Below are positions 24,731-33,079 of a DNA stretch of 33,961 bases, piece by piece; position 1 is the first letter of the stretch; each line of letters starts with the position of its first letter. Origin of the DNA: Acidobacteriota bacterium (GTDB lineage: Bacteria > Acidobacteriota > Terriglobia > Bryobacterales > Bryobacteraceae); contig JAEZIJ010000011.1 in the NCBI GenBank assembly GCA_023436715.1, positions 1 to 33,961 on the forward strand, given 5' to 3'. A model generated the notes under the pieces. The model did no database searches and was not told the DNA's origin. It was given only the letters and a program-made list of their open reading frames with translations. The translations under genes and the position numbers were made by a program.

Positions 24731-24770
24731 TCTGATCCCTTGCGGGGCGTCGCAACCGCGGCGCCCCGCC

Positions 24771-27410
24771 TTACCTCGCAGTTCTCTGCCGCCTGTCCCG
24801 AACCGATTTCCCCGCTGCGTACAAAGCGATCCTCGCCTGGATTCCCTCGTTCGCGCCGCCGACCAGCGCCAGCGCACGGCGTGCGGTATCGACCGCCTCC
24901 CGGAACCGCCCCGCTTCGGCGTACGCCGCCGCGAGTGCGTCGAGAACGGACGGCTGCTTTCCCCCACTCAACTCCAGCGCCCGCGAACCAAGCCTCACCG
25001 CCTCGGCCCCGTTTCGAACCGAATCCAGCGGACATGTCGCCAGCACCCACGCGGTCCGGCTCAGAACCTGTACATGATTGGGCTCCAGCCGCAGTCCCGC
25101 CTGCCACGCCGAAACCGCCTCGGAAATGCTGCTCGCCGAGTACAAGGCATTGCCGAGATTGAACCAGGCCTGTGCGAAGCGCGTATCCAGCTCAATGGCC
25201 TTCCGGAAATGCGCGATGGCTTCGTCGCCTCTGCCGCTTCTGGAAAGCGCAATCCCGAGATCGTTGTGGGCATCGGCATGTTTGGGGTCGGCAGCGAGGG
25301 CGGCCTCGTAATGGGAGATGGCCTCGTCCAACCTGCCTTTCTCATCGAGGGCTCGTCCAAGATTCGCATGCGCCTCGAAATTCTTCGGGTCGATCCCGAC
25401 CGCCTTGCGCCACTCAACCATGGCTTCCTCGGCCTTCCCCTGCCGCAATAGCGCGACCCCCAAGTTGTGATGCGCTTCGGACGATTCCGGCTCAAGCTCA
25501 GCCGCCTTGCGCCAGTGTGCGATGGCACCCTCAAGGTCTCCTCCGCGCCAAAGCTCGGCGGCCAGATTGTTATGCGGCTCGGCCAGCTCCGGATCGATCT
25601 GAATCGCCTTCTCCCATTCCGCTCTTGCCAGTTCGCGGCGCCCTTGCCGCGCGAGGCAGAACCCGAGGTTGTTGTGAGCACGGGCGTCATCCGTCGTGAT
25701 CGCCAGCGCCTTCCGCCAGCCCTCGACCGCCGCGTGGTATTGCTCCTTCTGCTGGAGTTCGAAGGCCTCATCGTACAGCCGGTAGAACTCGGCCGCCGGC
25801 GCTTCGATCTTCATCAGCCCGTCCGGCGGTACGTTGACGAATTCGGGAATGTTCACGGCGCGGTTGGCGGCAGTCGAGTTCTCGACCAGAATCGGAGGAC
25901 TGTCGTTCCCGTCTTCATCTATGTGCGTCAGGAACATCTGCGTATACGGCGAGCGGCTCTTTGAGGAGAACACCAGCCAGCGCCCGTTCGGGGAGAAGCT
26001 GTGCCACGAGTTCATGAGCGGCGTGTTGCAGCGCATCCGCCGCGCCATCCCGCCCTGGGCAGGCACAATGTAGAGTTCGCTATCCGGCCGCATGAGCTGG
26101 CCGTTGCGGCACTTCACGAACACGATCCACCGCCCGTCGGGCGATACCTTCGGGAACGTGTTGCTCATGCCGTTGCCCGAGGCGCCGGGGAGCGGCTCCG
26201 GACGGCCGCCCTTTCCGTCGTTAAACGGGATGCGGTAGAGATCGTACTGAATCCGGTTCTCATTGGGGTCGTTGGCGAACCCGGCTTGCTTCTGGCCGGG
26301 CGGGTACGGGTCCTTTGCCTCCGCTCGCGCAAAGACGAGGTACTTGCCGTCCGGACTCCAAACTGCATCGGTGTGAACGTATCGCCGGTCGTCGGCGCCG
26401 GGCAGCGCCTGCCTGCGGCCGGTCGCGCGGTTATAGTAAACCAGAATGCCGCGAGTCGGATAGAACACCTGGAGAAAGCGGTAGTCTTTGAAATTCGCGA
26501 CGTAGTAATTGCTTTCAACGTTCTTTTCCGCCGGATTGACGGTGCTCACCACGTACCGGCCGTCTGGGGAGAGCTGCGACATGAACCCGATCCGGGTCTG
26601 TCCCGCCGCCTGGTCGCGGAACGAAGCCCAGCGGATGACGTCTTCGTTGCGGATGTACGTCTCGGGAGCCACGCGCGATATCGTGTACAGCCCCTTGTCG
26701 TTTTGCGGGCCGTCGAGGTCCATCCCGAGCGTCTTTCCGTCGGCCGAAAACGAGTGGCAGTTGGCGCAGGTGTGCATATCCGTGAGCAGCAGCCGGCTCG
26801 CGGGCTCCGCGATGCTGCGCAGCCGCCATGCCACAAGCGGAAGCGCACCCTGCGCGAGCGGCTTGATGACGCCTTTCTCCTGCTCGGAAGGCATCAGCGG
26901 CACGTCGCGATAGAAGATGGGTGCGCCGGCAGGGTCTTTCGATGTGCGGATCGCTACCTGCCCCCGCGATGCAGGCTGAGAGCAACTCTCGTCCGCGCAT
27001 CCCGTTATGGTGACCATCGCCGTGCGCCCGACGGAGCGCTTCTTGATTTCCGCCCACGTTCTCGCGTCCGGAATCCAGGTTCGTGCCGCGGCCTGCTGTG
27101 GCGACAGTTTCGGAAGCTCGTTGGTCGGCGCCACCGCGCGCGGGTCGATTTCGCCGATCCGCATCCGCTCTCCGCGAGCCCTCACACGGATCGCGGCCAT
27201 GCCGTCACTGAATTCGACCTCAACCGTCCACGTCCGTGCGCTCTGGGCGTCGTCCCTCCACAAAAAGGTGGGTGCGGTCATATCGGGAGGGAAAACCGAA
27301 CCCTGCATCGGGTAATCCACCATGATCGGCGCCTGCCGCCCGGGCACGCCAGGCCCGGCCGCACTCGAGGCGGCGAGCGCTAACACCCCAAGCATCCAGG
27401 AGAACCTCAT
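24771..27410 (-). CDS. Secreted monohaem-cytochrome-motif / TolB-like propeller / TPR fusion protein
   Basis: An 879-residue protein. Residues 1-19 are a signal peptide. A beta-rich region with a Cys138/Cys143 pair follows (about 30-200). A single CxxCH haem motif, CANCH, is at 215-219 in the context TDMHTCANCHSFSADGKTLGMDL. PD40/TolB-type propeller blades follow, with cores SPDGRYVV (281), SPDGKYLVF (352), SPDGRWIVF (423) and SPNGRWLVF (473). Residues 543-850 are about eight TPR units (HNNLGFCLARQG, HHNLGVALLRQG, HNDLGIALSRSG). It is probably periplasmic or outer-membrane associated. The function is unknown; the combination suggests a redox sensor or scaffold. The ATG at 27410 is chosen for its signal peptide, although the frame runs upstream to 28022. 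GAGAGG precedes it by about 10 nt. Confidence 0.85.
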   Translation of the reverse strand: MRFSWMLGVLALAASSAAGPGVPGRQAPIMVDYPMQGSVFPPDMTAPTFLWRDDAQSARTWTVEVEFSDGMAAIRVRARGERMRIGEIDPRAVAPTNELPKLSPQQAAARTWIPDARTWAEIKKRSVGRTAMVTITGCADESCSQPASRGQVAIRTSKDPAGAPIFYRDVPLMPSEQEKGVIKPLAQGALPLVAWRLRSIAEPASRLLLTDMHTCANCHSFSADGKTLGMDLDGPQNDKGLYTISRVAPETYIRNEDVIRWASFRDQAAGQTRIGFMSQLSPDGRYVVSTVNPAEKNVESNYYVANFKDYRFLQVFYPTRGILVYYNRATGRRQALPGADDRRYVHTDAVWSPDGKYLVFARAEAKDPYPPGQKQAGFANDPNENRIQYDLYRIPFNDGKGGRPEPLPGASGNGMSNTFPKVSPDGRWIVFVKCRNGQLMRPDSELYIVPAQGGMARRMRCNTPLMNSWHSFSPNGRWLVFSSKSRSPYTQMFLTHIDEDGNDSPPILVENSTAANRAVNIPEFVNVPPDGLMKIEAPAAEFYRLYDEAFELQQKEQYHAAVEGWRKALAITTDDARAHNNLGFCLARQGRRELARAEWEKAIQIDPELAEPHNNLAAELWRGGDLEGAIAHWRKAAELEPESSEAHHNLGVALLRQGKAEEAMVEWRKAVGIDPKNFEAHANLGRALDEKGRLDEAISHYEAALAADPKHADAHNDLGIALSRSGRGDEAIAHFRKAIELDTRFAQAWFNLGNALYSASSISEAVSAWQAGLRLEPNHVQVLSRTAWVLATCPLDSVRNGAEAVRLGSRALELSGGKQPSVLDALAAAYAEAGRFREAVDTARRALALVGGANEGIQARIALYAAGKSVRDRRQRTAR

Positions 27411-27427
27411 TCTGACCACGCCTCTCG

Positions 27428-27433
27428 ATAATA
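27428..27433 (-). promoter_or_regulatory. -10-like box TATTAT of the fusion-protein gene
   Basis: On the minus strand TATTAT lies 17 nt before the ATG at 27410. The upstream region (GGGGGGCCCC) is GC-rich, and no clear -35 is visible. Confidence 0.45.
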
Positions 27434-27548
27434 GCCTCACGGGGCCCCCCAGGGCTGACTCCCGGCCGCGCTGTCTGCTAACCTGAAAATAACCCTTGAC
27501 TTGGATACGCGGACCGCTGTCTTTTGGCGTCGGTTCGCAGTTTTTTTC

Positions 27549-28109
27549 ATGATTCATATGGACGACAACAAGATCCCGGAAACACCCGAAACCGCTCCGG
27601 GCCCCGCGGCCGGAGACGACACGGTCGATATTGCAGACTCCGCGGCTTTGCTCGCGTCCGTTACGGCGGAACGCGACCAGCTCGCCCGCGAAAGGGCCGA
27701 GCTTTACGATCAACTGCTCCGCCGCACGGCTGAGTTCGACAATTTCCGCCGCAGAACGCAGCGGGAACGCTCCGAGGTGCTCGAGTTTGCCGGAATGGAT
27801 GTGGTCCGCGAACTGCTCCCGGTCCTCGACGACTTCGAGCGCGCGCTGAAGGTGGCGTCCTCCGATGCCGGCTACGTGAAAGGTATGGAGTTGATTTACC
27901 AGAGGTTTTTCAGCACCCTGAAAAAGTTGGGGCTGGAGCCGCTGGAGTCCGAGGGGAAGACGTTCGACCCCAACGTACACCATGCCGTTGAGATGGTCCC
28001 TTCCGACGAGGTGGAGGATCACACCGTCATCGAGGAACTACAGAGAGGGTACAATTTCAGAGGGCGCCTGCTGCGGCCCGCAATGGTTAAGGTTGCAGTC
28101 AGGCAGTGA
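27549..28109 (+). CDS. grpE: Nucleotide exchange factor GrpE
   Basis: A 186-residue GrpE. The acidic N-terminus leads into a long coiled coil (about 30-80, TAERDQLARERAELYDQLLRRTAEFDNFRRRTQRER). The beta-wing domain follows, with MELIYQRFFSTLKKLGLEPLESEGKTFDPNVHHAV and ELQRGYNFRGRLLRPAMVKVA, the GrpE signature. It releases ADP from DnaK. The start is either ATG 27549 or ATG 27558; neither has a good ribosome-binding site. TTGACT at 27496-27501 may be a -35, but its -10 is unclear. No CIRCE element (HrcA operator) is present. dnaK is not in the window. Confidence 0.94.
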   Translation: MIHMDDNKIPETPETAPGPAAGDDTVDIADSAALLASVTAERDQLARERAELYDQLLRRTAEFDNFRRRTQRERSEVLEFAGMDVVRELLPVLDDFERALKVASSDAGYVKGMELIYQRFFSTLKKLGLEPLESEGKTFDPNVHHAVEMVPSDEVEDHTVIEELQRGYNFRGRLLRPAMVKVAVRQ

Positions 28110-29233
28110 CCAGCCGCAACGTGACGAAACGCGACTACTACGAAATCCTGGGTATAGGCAAAAGCGCCTCCGATCAGGAGCTGAAGAGCGCATACCGGCA
28201 GATGGCGCTCAAGTTTCACCCTGACCGGAATCCCAACAATTCGGAGGCCGAGGAGAAGTTCAAAGAGGCTGCGGAAGCCTATGGTGTCCTCAGCGACCCC
28301 CAGAAGCGCGCCGCCTACGATCAGTACGGCCATGCGGGGGTGCCCAGCGCGGCTTCGGCCGGCTTCGATCCGAACGCGTTCGCCGATTTCGGCGACATCC
28401 TGGGCGACTTCTTCGGGTTCGGCGATCTGTTTGGCGGTTCAGCCCGGCGGCGCAGCCGCGCACAGCGGGGCGAGGATCTCCGCTACGACCTCGAATTGAG
28501 TTTCGAAGATGCCGTGCACGGGATGTCGGCTGAGATCCAGGTTCCGCGCCGCGAAGTCTGCCACCGCTGCCAGGGAAAAGGCGCGGAGCCCGCGGACCTG
28601 GCTACCTGCCCGGCCTGCCACGGCCGCGGCGAGATGATTTACCAGCAGGGCTTCCTGTCCGTCCGGCGCACGTGCTCGCAGTGCGGCGGCGCCGGCCGGA
28701 TCATCCGCAAAGCGTGCCCGCAATGCCGGGGTGAGGGCTTCACGGTCTCCGAGGAGAAGCTCAAGGTGAACATCCCCGCCGGGGTAGATAACGGCACCCG
28801 GCTGCGGCTCGGCGGAAAAGGCCAGGGCGGCATTAACGGCGGGCCGCCGGGCGACCTCTACGTTTTCATGACGGTGCAGGAACACCCGATTTTCGAGCGC
28901 CAGGAAAAGGACCTGCACTGCACGATTCCGGTCAACATAGCGCAGGCGGTTCTCGGTGCCGAAATCGAAGTCCCGACGCTCAACGGTCCCCAGCCTTTGA
29001 AGGTCCCCGAGGGAACGCAGAGCGGAGCCACCTTCCGCCTCCGGCACCAGGGCGTGCCTGACGTGAGCGGCCGCGGGCGCGGCGATCTGATCGTTCATGT
29101 AGCCGTGGCCATCCCCTCCAAGCTCACGAAGGATCAGCGGAAACTGTTCGAGCAGCTCAGGGAAACGCTGCCCACCGAAAACACACCCAGCGAGCGCGGG
29201 CTGTTCGAGAAAGTCAAAGACTACTTCATGTAA
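28106..29233 (+). CDS. dnaJ: Chaperone DnaJ
   Basis: A 375-residue type I Hsp40. The J domain (about 8-73) has HPD at 38-40. A Gly/Phe-rich linker (about 85-112) follows. The zinc-binding domain has four CxxCxGxG motifs (Cys152/155, 168/171, 190/193 and 204/207), then the C-terminal substrate-binding domains. It delivers unfolded clients to DnaK and stimulates its ATPase. The GTG at 28106 overlaps the grpE stop (GTGA). A second in-frame GTG at 28121 would give MTKRDYYEILG, the more typical DnaJ N-terminus, so the start is open between the two. Confidence 0.96.
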   Translation: MTSRNVTKRDYYEILGIGKSASDQELKSAYRQMALKFHPDRNPNNSEAEEKFKEAAEAYGVLSDPQKRAAYDQYGHAGVPSAASAGFDPNAFADFGDILGDFFGFGDLFGGSARRRSRAQRGEDLRYDLELSFEDAVHGMSAEIQVPRREVCHRCQGKGAEPADLATCPACHGRGEMIYQQGFLSVRRTCSQCGGAGRIIRKACPQCRGEGFTVSEEKLKVNIPAGVDNGTRLRLGGKGQGGINGGPPGDLYVFMTVQEHPIFERQEKDLHCTIPVNIAQAVLGAEIEVPTLNGPQPLKVPEGTQSGATFRLRHQGVPDVSGRGRGDLIVHVAVAIPSKLTKDQRKLFEQLRETLPTENTPSERGLFEKVKDYFM

Positions 29234-29261
29234 TCCGCCGCCCTCCCACCGCCGAAATCTG

Positions 29262-29267
29262 TATACT
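29262..29267 (+). promoter_or_regulatory. -10-like box TATACT before the second isomerase-like gene
   Basis: TATACT, preceded directly by TG, lies 20 nt before the ATG at 29288, with an AGGAGG ribosome-binding site between. There is no strong -35. Confidence 0.45.
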
Positions 29268-29287
29268 GGCTCGGCAGGAGGGCGATC

Positions 29288-30325
29288 ATGAACGACAGCG
29301 GTGATAGAAACATGAGCCGCCGCGATTTCGCGCGGAGCACCACAGTCGCGGCGGGAGTTCTGGGCCTCACCGGAGCGGAAAAACCCCAGGGCAACATCAA
29401 GGCCGGCCTGTACAGCATCACCTATCTCGGCCTCTGGTACGGGGGCGATGCGCTCACGCTGGAGCAGGTGATTCAGCGGGCGAAGCAATTCGGCTATGAC
29501 GGTGTGGAGATCGATGGCAAACGCCCGCACGGCAACCCTCTCGATATGCCCCGGGAACGTTGCCGACAGCTCCGGAAATACGCGGCGGATCAGGGCGTCG
29601 AGATCTACGCCGTCGCGGCGAACAACGATTTCAGCAGCCCGTTTCCGGAGTCTCGCGAAGCGCAACTGCTGTACGTGCGTGAACTGATCCGCATGACGGC
29701 GGACCTGGGCGCGAAAGTGCTTCGAGTCTTCCTCGCGTGGCCGGGCGTGACCGCCGTGCCCGAGGGCGGAGGCCGGTACGACATCGCAAAGAAGGTGTGG
29801 GACGAAACGCACAAGGATTTCTCCGCCGATCGTACCTGGGCGTGGTGCCGCGACGGCTTGAAGGAAGCGGCACGCTATGCGGGCGACTACGGCGTGACCC
29901 TCGCCTTACAGAATCATCCGCCGGTAATCAAAGGCATCGGCGACGTTCTGCGGATGGTGCGCGAGGTTGGCTCGCCTAACCTGAAAGTCTGTTTCGATGC
30001 CCGGCTGGAACACGAAATGACTCCCGAGGATGTCGTGAAAGCTTCCGCCGAGGTTGGCGCGTTGCAGGTGCTCTCGCACTACGGCAACGAGTACGACGAG
30101 GTGAACGGCCAGATCGTCTTAAAGAAGGACGAACTCATCAAAGCCCAGGTCCGCGGACTGCTCGACATCGGCTACAAAGGCTACCTCGGGTTCGAGCTCT
30201 GCCATCCGCTGCCCGTAGTTGACGGCCGCCTGGTAGGGATTGAATTCGCCGACAAAAACGCCAGACTGGCCGCCCGGTTCCTGCGCGAGACGATCGCCGA
30301 AGCCGGCAAGGGACGCGCTCTCTAA
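29288..30325 (+). CDS. Tat-exported sugar phosphate isomerase/epimerase-like protein
   Basis: A 345-residue protein. SRRDFARSTTVAAGVLGL near residues 10-27 is a twin-arginine signal. The TIM barrel is xylose-isomerase-like: GYDGVEIDGKRPHG, ALQNHPPVIKG, VCFDARLEHE, VLSHYGNEYDEV and LGFELCHPLP supply the usual acidic and histidine metal ligands. The expected chemistry is isomerisation, epimerisation or lyase action on a carbohydrate in the periplasm; the substrate is unknown. AGGAGG a few bases ahead of the ATG is a strong ribosome-binding site. It is monocistronic and followed by the repeat-rich gap. Confidence 0.85.
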   Translation: MNDSGDRNMSRRDFARSTTVAAGVLGLTGAEKPQGNIKAGLYSITYLGLWYGGDALTLEQVIQRAKQFGYDGVEIDGKRPHGNPLDMPRERCRQLRKYAADQGVEIYAVAANNDFSSPFPESREAQLLYVRELIRMTADLGAKVLRVFLAWPGVTAVPEGGGRYDIAKKVWDETHKDFSADRTWAWCRDGLKEAARYAGDYGVTLALQNHPPVIKGIGDVLRMVREVGSPNLKVCFDARLEHEMTPEDVVKASAEVGALQVLSHYGNEYDEVNGQIVLKKDELIKAQVRGLLDIGYKGYLGFELCHPLPVVDGRLVGIEFADKNARLAARFLRETIAEAGKGRAL

Positions 30326-30450
30326 CGTGGTGTCTTCGAAATAGCTTGACAGACCGCTCCGCTGAAAATCACCGGGCGCGCCTCCGCGAATCCGTCAAAC
30401 CGCTCCCTCGCCAGTTTTCATCACCTTTGGTGGGCCGCAGGCTCATGCGG

Positions 30451-30523
30451 CACTCCGCTGAAAGTCAGCGTTACCCGGGAGCCGCCCACGGGCGCCGCAT
30501 GCGTCGCCCCTACAAGACGCATC
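30451..30523 (-). repeat. Interspersed palindromic repeat, copy B
   Basis: Read on the minus strand, it matches window bases 1-72 closely. It shares GATGCGTCTTGTAGGGGCGA, the GCATGC-centred palindrome (30490-30509, one mismatch here) and the ACTTTCAGCGGAGT tail. The two copies are in opposite orientation about 30 kb apart. Confidence 0.8.
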
Positions 30524-30529
30524 CTGTAG

Positions 30530-30549
30530 GGGCCGGGCATGCCCGGCCC
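30530..30549. repeat. Perfect 20-bp palindrome GGGCCGGGCATGCCCGGCCC
   Basis: It is fully self-complementary around GCATGC and is preceded by TGTAGG, like the palindrome in copies A and B (TGTAGGGGCG). Related GC-palindromes occur at 8350-8365 and 20762-20785. Confidence 0.85.
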
Positions 30550-30641
30550 GCTCCCGGCCGCGGCAACGACAGGACCATGGGGACTCCCCCGGCACTGAGG
30601 CACGAGCGTAAGCGAGCCGTTCCGCGGTCTCCGACCGATTA

Positions 30642-31202
30642 CTAACGCTTCGAGTCCATGAAGTAGTAGCAGAACATGTGGCAGACGATCATGTGCACGT
30701 CTTCGATTCTGCCCATGTGCGGCTCGCGCACCTGAATGTTGAGTTGCGCCAGCGGCCCGAGTTTTCCGCCGTCGCGCCCGGTGAGCGACAGCGTCCGGCA
30801 GCCCGCGGAATTTGCGTACTCGATCGCCCGCAGAACGTTTGGAGAATTCCCCGACCCGCTGATCCCGACAACCAGATCTCCCGGCTCGGCGAAGTTCTTG
30901 AGTTGCTCTACGAAAACGCAGTCGTAGCTTACGTCGTTCGCATAGGCCGTAAGGGCCGGCAGGGAGTCTGTCAGCGCGAGGATGCGAAACCGCGAAGCGC
31001 ATCCGTAGCTGGCCCCCTTCAAGAGATCGGTGGCCAGATGCGATGCCGTAGCCGCGCTGCCCCCGTTTCCACAAACGAAAATATTCCTGCCCGTGTCGCG
31101 GGCTTCCCGGAACCAATCGATGGCCTGCGACACCGCCCCCAGGTCCACCGTCTCGATCGCTTTCCGCAGCTCCGCCAGGTACAACTCGGGGAAGGATGTC
31201 AT
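30642..31202 (-). CDS. gmhA: Sedoheptulose-7-phosphate isomerase (SIS domain)
   Basis: A 186-residue SIS-domain protein of GmhA length. FVCGNGGSAATASHLATDL (GNGGSA at 45-50) and GISGSGNSPNVLRAIEYA form the sugar-phosphate site. The C-terminal EDVHMIVCHMF matches the catalytic His segment of GmhA. It converts sedoheptulose 7-phosphate to D-glycero-D-manno-heptose 7-phosphate for lipopolysaccharide core or S-layer glycan. The ATG at 31202 overlaps the ROK stop (ATGA), with GGGAGAG upstream. It is the last gene of the four-gene cluster. Confidence 0.88.
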   Translation of the reverse strand: MTSFPELYLAELRKAIETVDLGAVSQAIDWFREARDTGRNIFVCGNGGSAATASHLATDLLKGASYGCASRFRILALTDSLPALTAYANDVSYDCVFVEQLKNFAEPGDLVVGISGSGNSPNVLRAIEYANSAGCRTLSLTGRDGGKLGPLAQLNIQVREPHMGRIEDVHMIVCHMFCYYFMDSKR

Positions 31203-32062
31203 CTGCTCTCCCTGGCTTCGCACTCGGCCAGCGCCAGTGCGCCGTACAGCACGCTGTCATCGCCCAGCGCCGCCGGTTCCACATCAATTCGCGCACGCGA
31301 CCATGCCGTGATCTGCCGCCGCAATTCCTCGCGCAGCGGACCGAAAAGAGCCTCGCCCGCTTTGCTGATACCCCCGCCGATCACGATCCGCGCGGGGTTC
31401 AGCAGCATGATGCAGGCTTTCAAGCCGAGCGCCAGGTCCACCACGTACCGCCGAACGAAATCGGGATTGCACATCAACTCGCGCGCCGAATGCCCGTGGT
31501 CGCTCTCCATCCAGATCCCGGCGCACATACGCTCGAGGCAGCCTCGCGCGCCGCACAGGCACTCGGGCCCACCCGGCCGCACGGTCAGGTGCCCGATCTC
31601 GCCGGCGTAGGAATCCGCTCCGCGATAAATCCTGCCATCCGCGACCAGCCCGCCCCCGACGCCGGTAGAGAGCGTCATGTAAAACAGCGGAGAAAAGCCC
31701 TTGCCCGCGCCGTAGACCGCCTCGCCGAGCGCGCCCACGTTCGCGTCATTATCCATCACGGCGGGCAACCCGAGTTCGCTCTCCACCCACTCCGGCAGCT
31801 TGAAGTCCCGCCATCCTCCAACGTGCGTCGAGAGCGCGATACGCCGCGCATCGAAGTCCACCGGCCCGCCGAACCCGATGCCGCAGCGGTCGAGCGGCGC
31901 CTCGCGCCCCCACGCCGTCGCGATTTCGCGAATCTGCCCGAGCATCCAATCGCGCCCGCCCTCGCGGTCCGTGGTGCGCGACTCGCGCTTCACCATCCGG
32001 TCGCCCTCAAACACCGCAACGGTAAACTTCGTGCCACCGATATCGATTGCCAGAGTCCTCAC
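31199..32062 (-). CDS. ROK-family sugar kinase
   Basis: A 287-residue ROK protein without a DNA-binding domain, so it is an enzyme and not a repressor. The ATP-binding DIGGTK is at 7-12 and DNDAN with the catalytic Asp is at 104-108. GEIGHLTV (154-161) and the zinc motif CLCGARGC (168-175) follow. The family phosphorylates glucose, N-acetylglucosamine, N-acetylmannosamine, fructose or similar sugars; specificity is not readable. It is coupled by 4-bp ATGA overlaps to the PfkB kinase upstream and to gmhA downstream, suggesting a role with the heptose pathway. Confidence 0.9.
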   Translation of the reverse strand: MRTLAIDIGGTKFTVAVFEGDRMVKRESRTTDREGGRDWMLGQIREIATAWGREAPLDRCGIGFGGPVDFDARRIALSTHVGGWRDFKLPEWVESELGLPAVMDNDANVGALGEAVYGAGKGFSPLFYMTLSTGVGGGLVADGRIYRGADSYAGEIGHLTVRPGGPECLCGARGCLERMCAGIWMESDHGHSARELMCNPDFVRRYVVDLALGLKACIMLLNPARIVIGGGISKAGEALFGPLREELRRQITAWSRARIDVEPAALGDDSVLYGALALAECEARESR

Positions 32063-33042
32063 GCCAGTTTCGCCTCCGCCTCCAACACTTCCTCGGGCGA
32101 TGCCGTACCCGTGCCTTTTTTCATGATTGTGATTGAAGCCACCAGGTTGCCGAGCCGCGCCGCTTCGAGCGGCGAACCTGTCACCGAGAGCGCCATTGCC
32201 GCGCCGGCCGTAAAGCTGTCGCCCGCCCCGCAGATATCCACGGGCTTGGCCACCGGGCGCGTTTCAACCGGCGTTTCCCGCCCGGGTTCGACCACCAGCA
32301 CGTGTCCAGGTCCCTGTGTAACGAACATCGTGCGGGTCTCGAGGCTTTCGCGCAAAGCCTGGTAATCAAGCCTGCCGAACAGCCGGAGGCAAGCCTCGTC
32401 GGCCTCCTGCCGGTTCGGCCTCACCACCACCCGGCGGAAGTGCTCGATTCGCTTCCGTGAGTCCGCCCAGAAAACCTTATCGGGGTTGCGCACCGCCAAG
32501 TCGCGAAGCATGCGCCGCATAGCCGGGGTCACGACTCCGCCCTGGTCTGTTTCCGCCTGGTCGGCAACGATGACGACGTCGTAACCTCCCACCACGGATT
32601 CCAGCCTCGTCAGGATCTTCCGCTCGATCTCCTCCGGTACGGGCTGCGCGTTGATGTAGTCCGCCCGAGGCTGGTCTTCGACGCCCGTTTTCGCGTTGAT
32701 CAGCTTCGAGTAGGTGAACGTGGGGACGCGCGCTTTCACCATGAACTCCGTCGAGATATCCCTCGCTTCGAGGGCGCGCTTCAGATCCACGGCGAAGCCG
32801 TCGTCGCCGAATACGCCCAGCACTGCCACGCTGTACGCCTCGAGCGCGATCAGGTTGTTCGCAACGGTTCCGCCGCCCCCAGGCGTCACCTCGCTCGAAA
32901 TCACGGCAATTCGCGGGATTCCGGTCTCGCGCGACGGTTCGGATAGCTCCGGATCGTACGTACACCAGCGGTCGAGACAGATGTCCCCCACCACCAGCGC
33001 GGCGATCTTAGTGAAACCTGTCAGAATCTGCCCAGTTGTCAT
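32059..33042 (-). CDS. rfaE1: PfkB/RfaE-type sugar kinase, probable heptose-7-phosphate kinase
   Basis: A 327-residue ribokinase-family protein resembling the kinase domain of HldE. It shows LVVGDICLDRWCTYDPELSEPSRETGIP, the substrate loop PGGGGTVANN (54-63), TFTYSKLI and a C-terminal GAGD (272-275) with the catalytic Asp275. The expected step is phosphorylation of D-glycero-D-manno-heptose 7-phosphate at C1, using the product of GmhA encoded two genes on. The nucleotidyltransferase domain of bifunctional HldE is absent. GGGGGGAG precedes the ATG. It overlaps the ROK gene by 4 bp. Confidence 0.8.
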   Translation of the reverse strand: MTTGQILTGFTKIAALVVGDICLDRWCTYDPELSEPSRETGIPRIAVISSEVTPGGGGTVANNLIALEAYSVAVLGVFGDDGFAVDLKRALEARDISTEFMVKARVPTFTYSKLINAKTGVEDQPRADYINAQPVPEEIERKILTRLESVVGGYDVVIVADQAETDQGGVVTPAMRRMLRDLAVRNPDKVFWADSRKRIEHFRRVVVRPNRQEADEACLRLFGRLDYQALRESLETRTMFVTQGPGHVLVVEPGRETPVETRPVAKPVDICGAGDSFTAGAAMALSVTGSPLEAARLGNLVASITIMKKGTGTASPEEVLEAEAKLA

Positions 33043-33079
33043 GACTCCCCCGCCCCTTCGACAACAGTGTACGTCGAAA

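Larger units (their letters stand above)
30326..30641. other. 316-bp intergenic gap filled with repeats
   Basis: It lies between the convergent isomerase-like gene and gmhA. CTCCGCTGAAAATCACC (from 30357) and CTCCGCTGAAAGTCAGC (from 30453) are two related motifs 96 bp apart. The second begins the interspersed repeat at 30451-30523, followed by a perfect 20-bp palindrome at 30530-30549. Open frames across the gap give no recognisable protein. The palindromes may end both flanking transcripts. Confidence 0.7.

Noticed and set aside
27411..27548. CIRCE (HrcA) operator ahead of grpE
   Set aside because: No TTAGCACTC-N9-GAGTGCTAA-like inverted repeat is present in the gap.
27411..28022. Upstream extension of the cytochrome/propeller/TPR frame
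   Set aside because: It runs antisense through grpE, and the signal peptide begins at 27410.
28439..29812. 457-codon minus-strand frame over dnaJ and the second isomerase-like gene
   Set aside because: It is antisense to two well-supported genes and has no family signature.
30346..30645. Open frame across the repeat-rich gap
   Set aside because: It is composed of repeat and palindrome sequence, with no ribosome-binding site or recognisable product.
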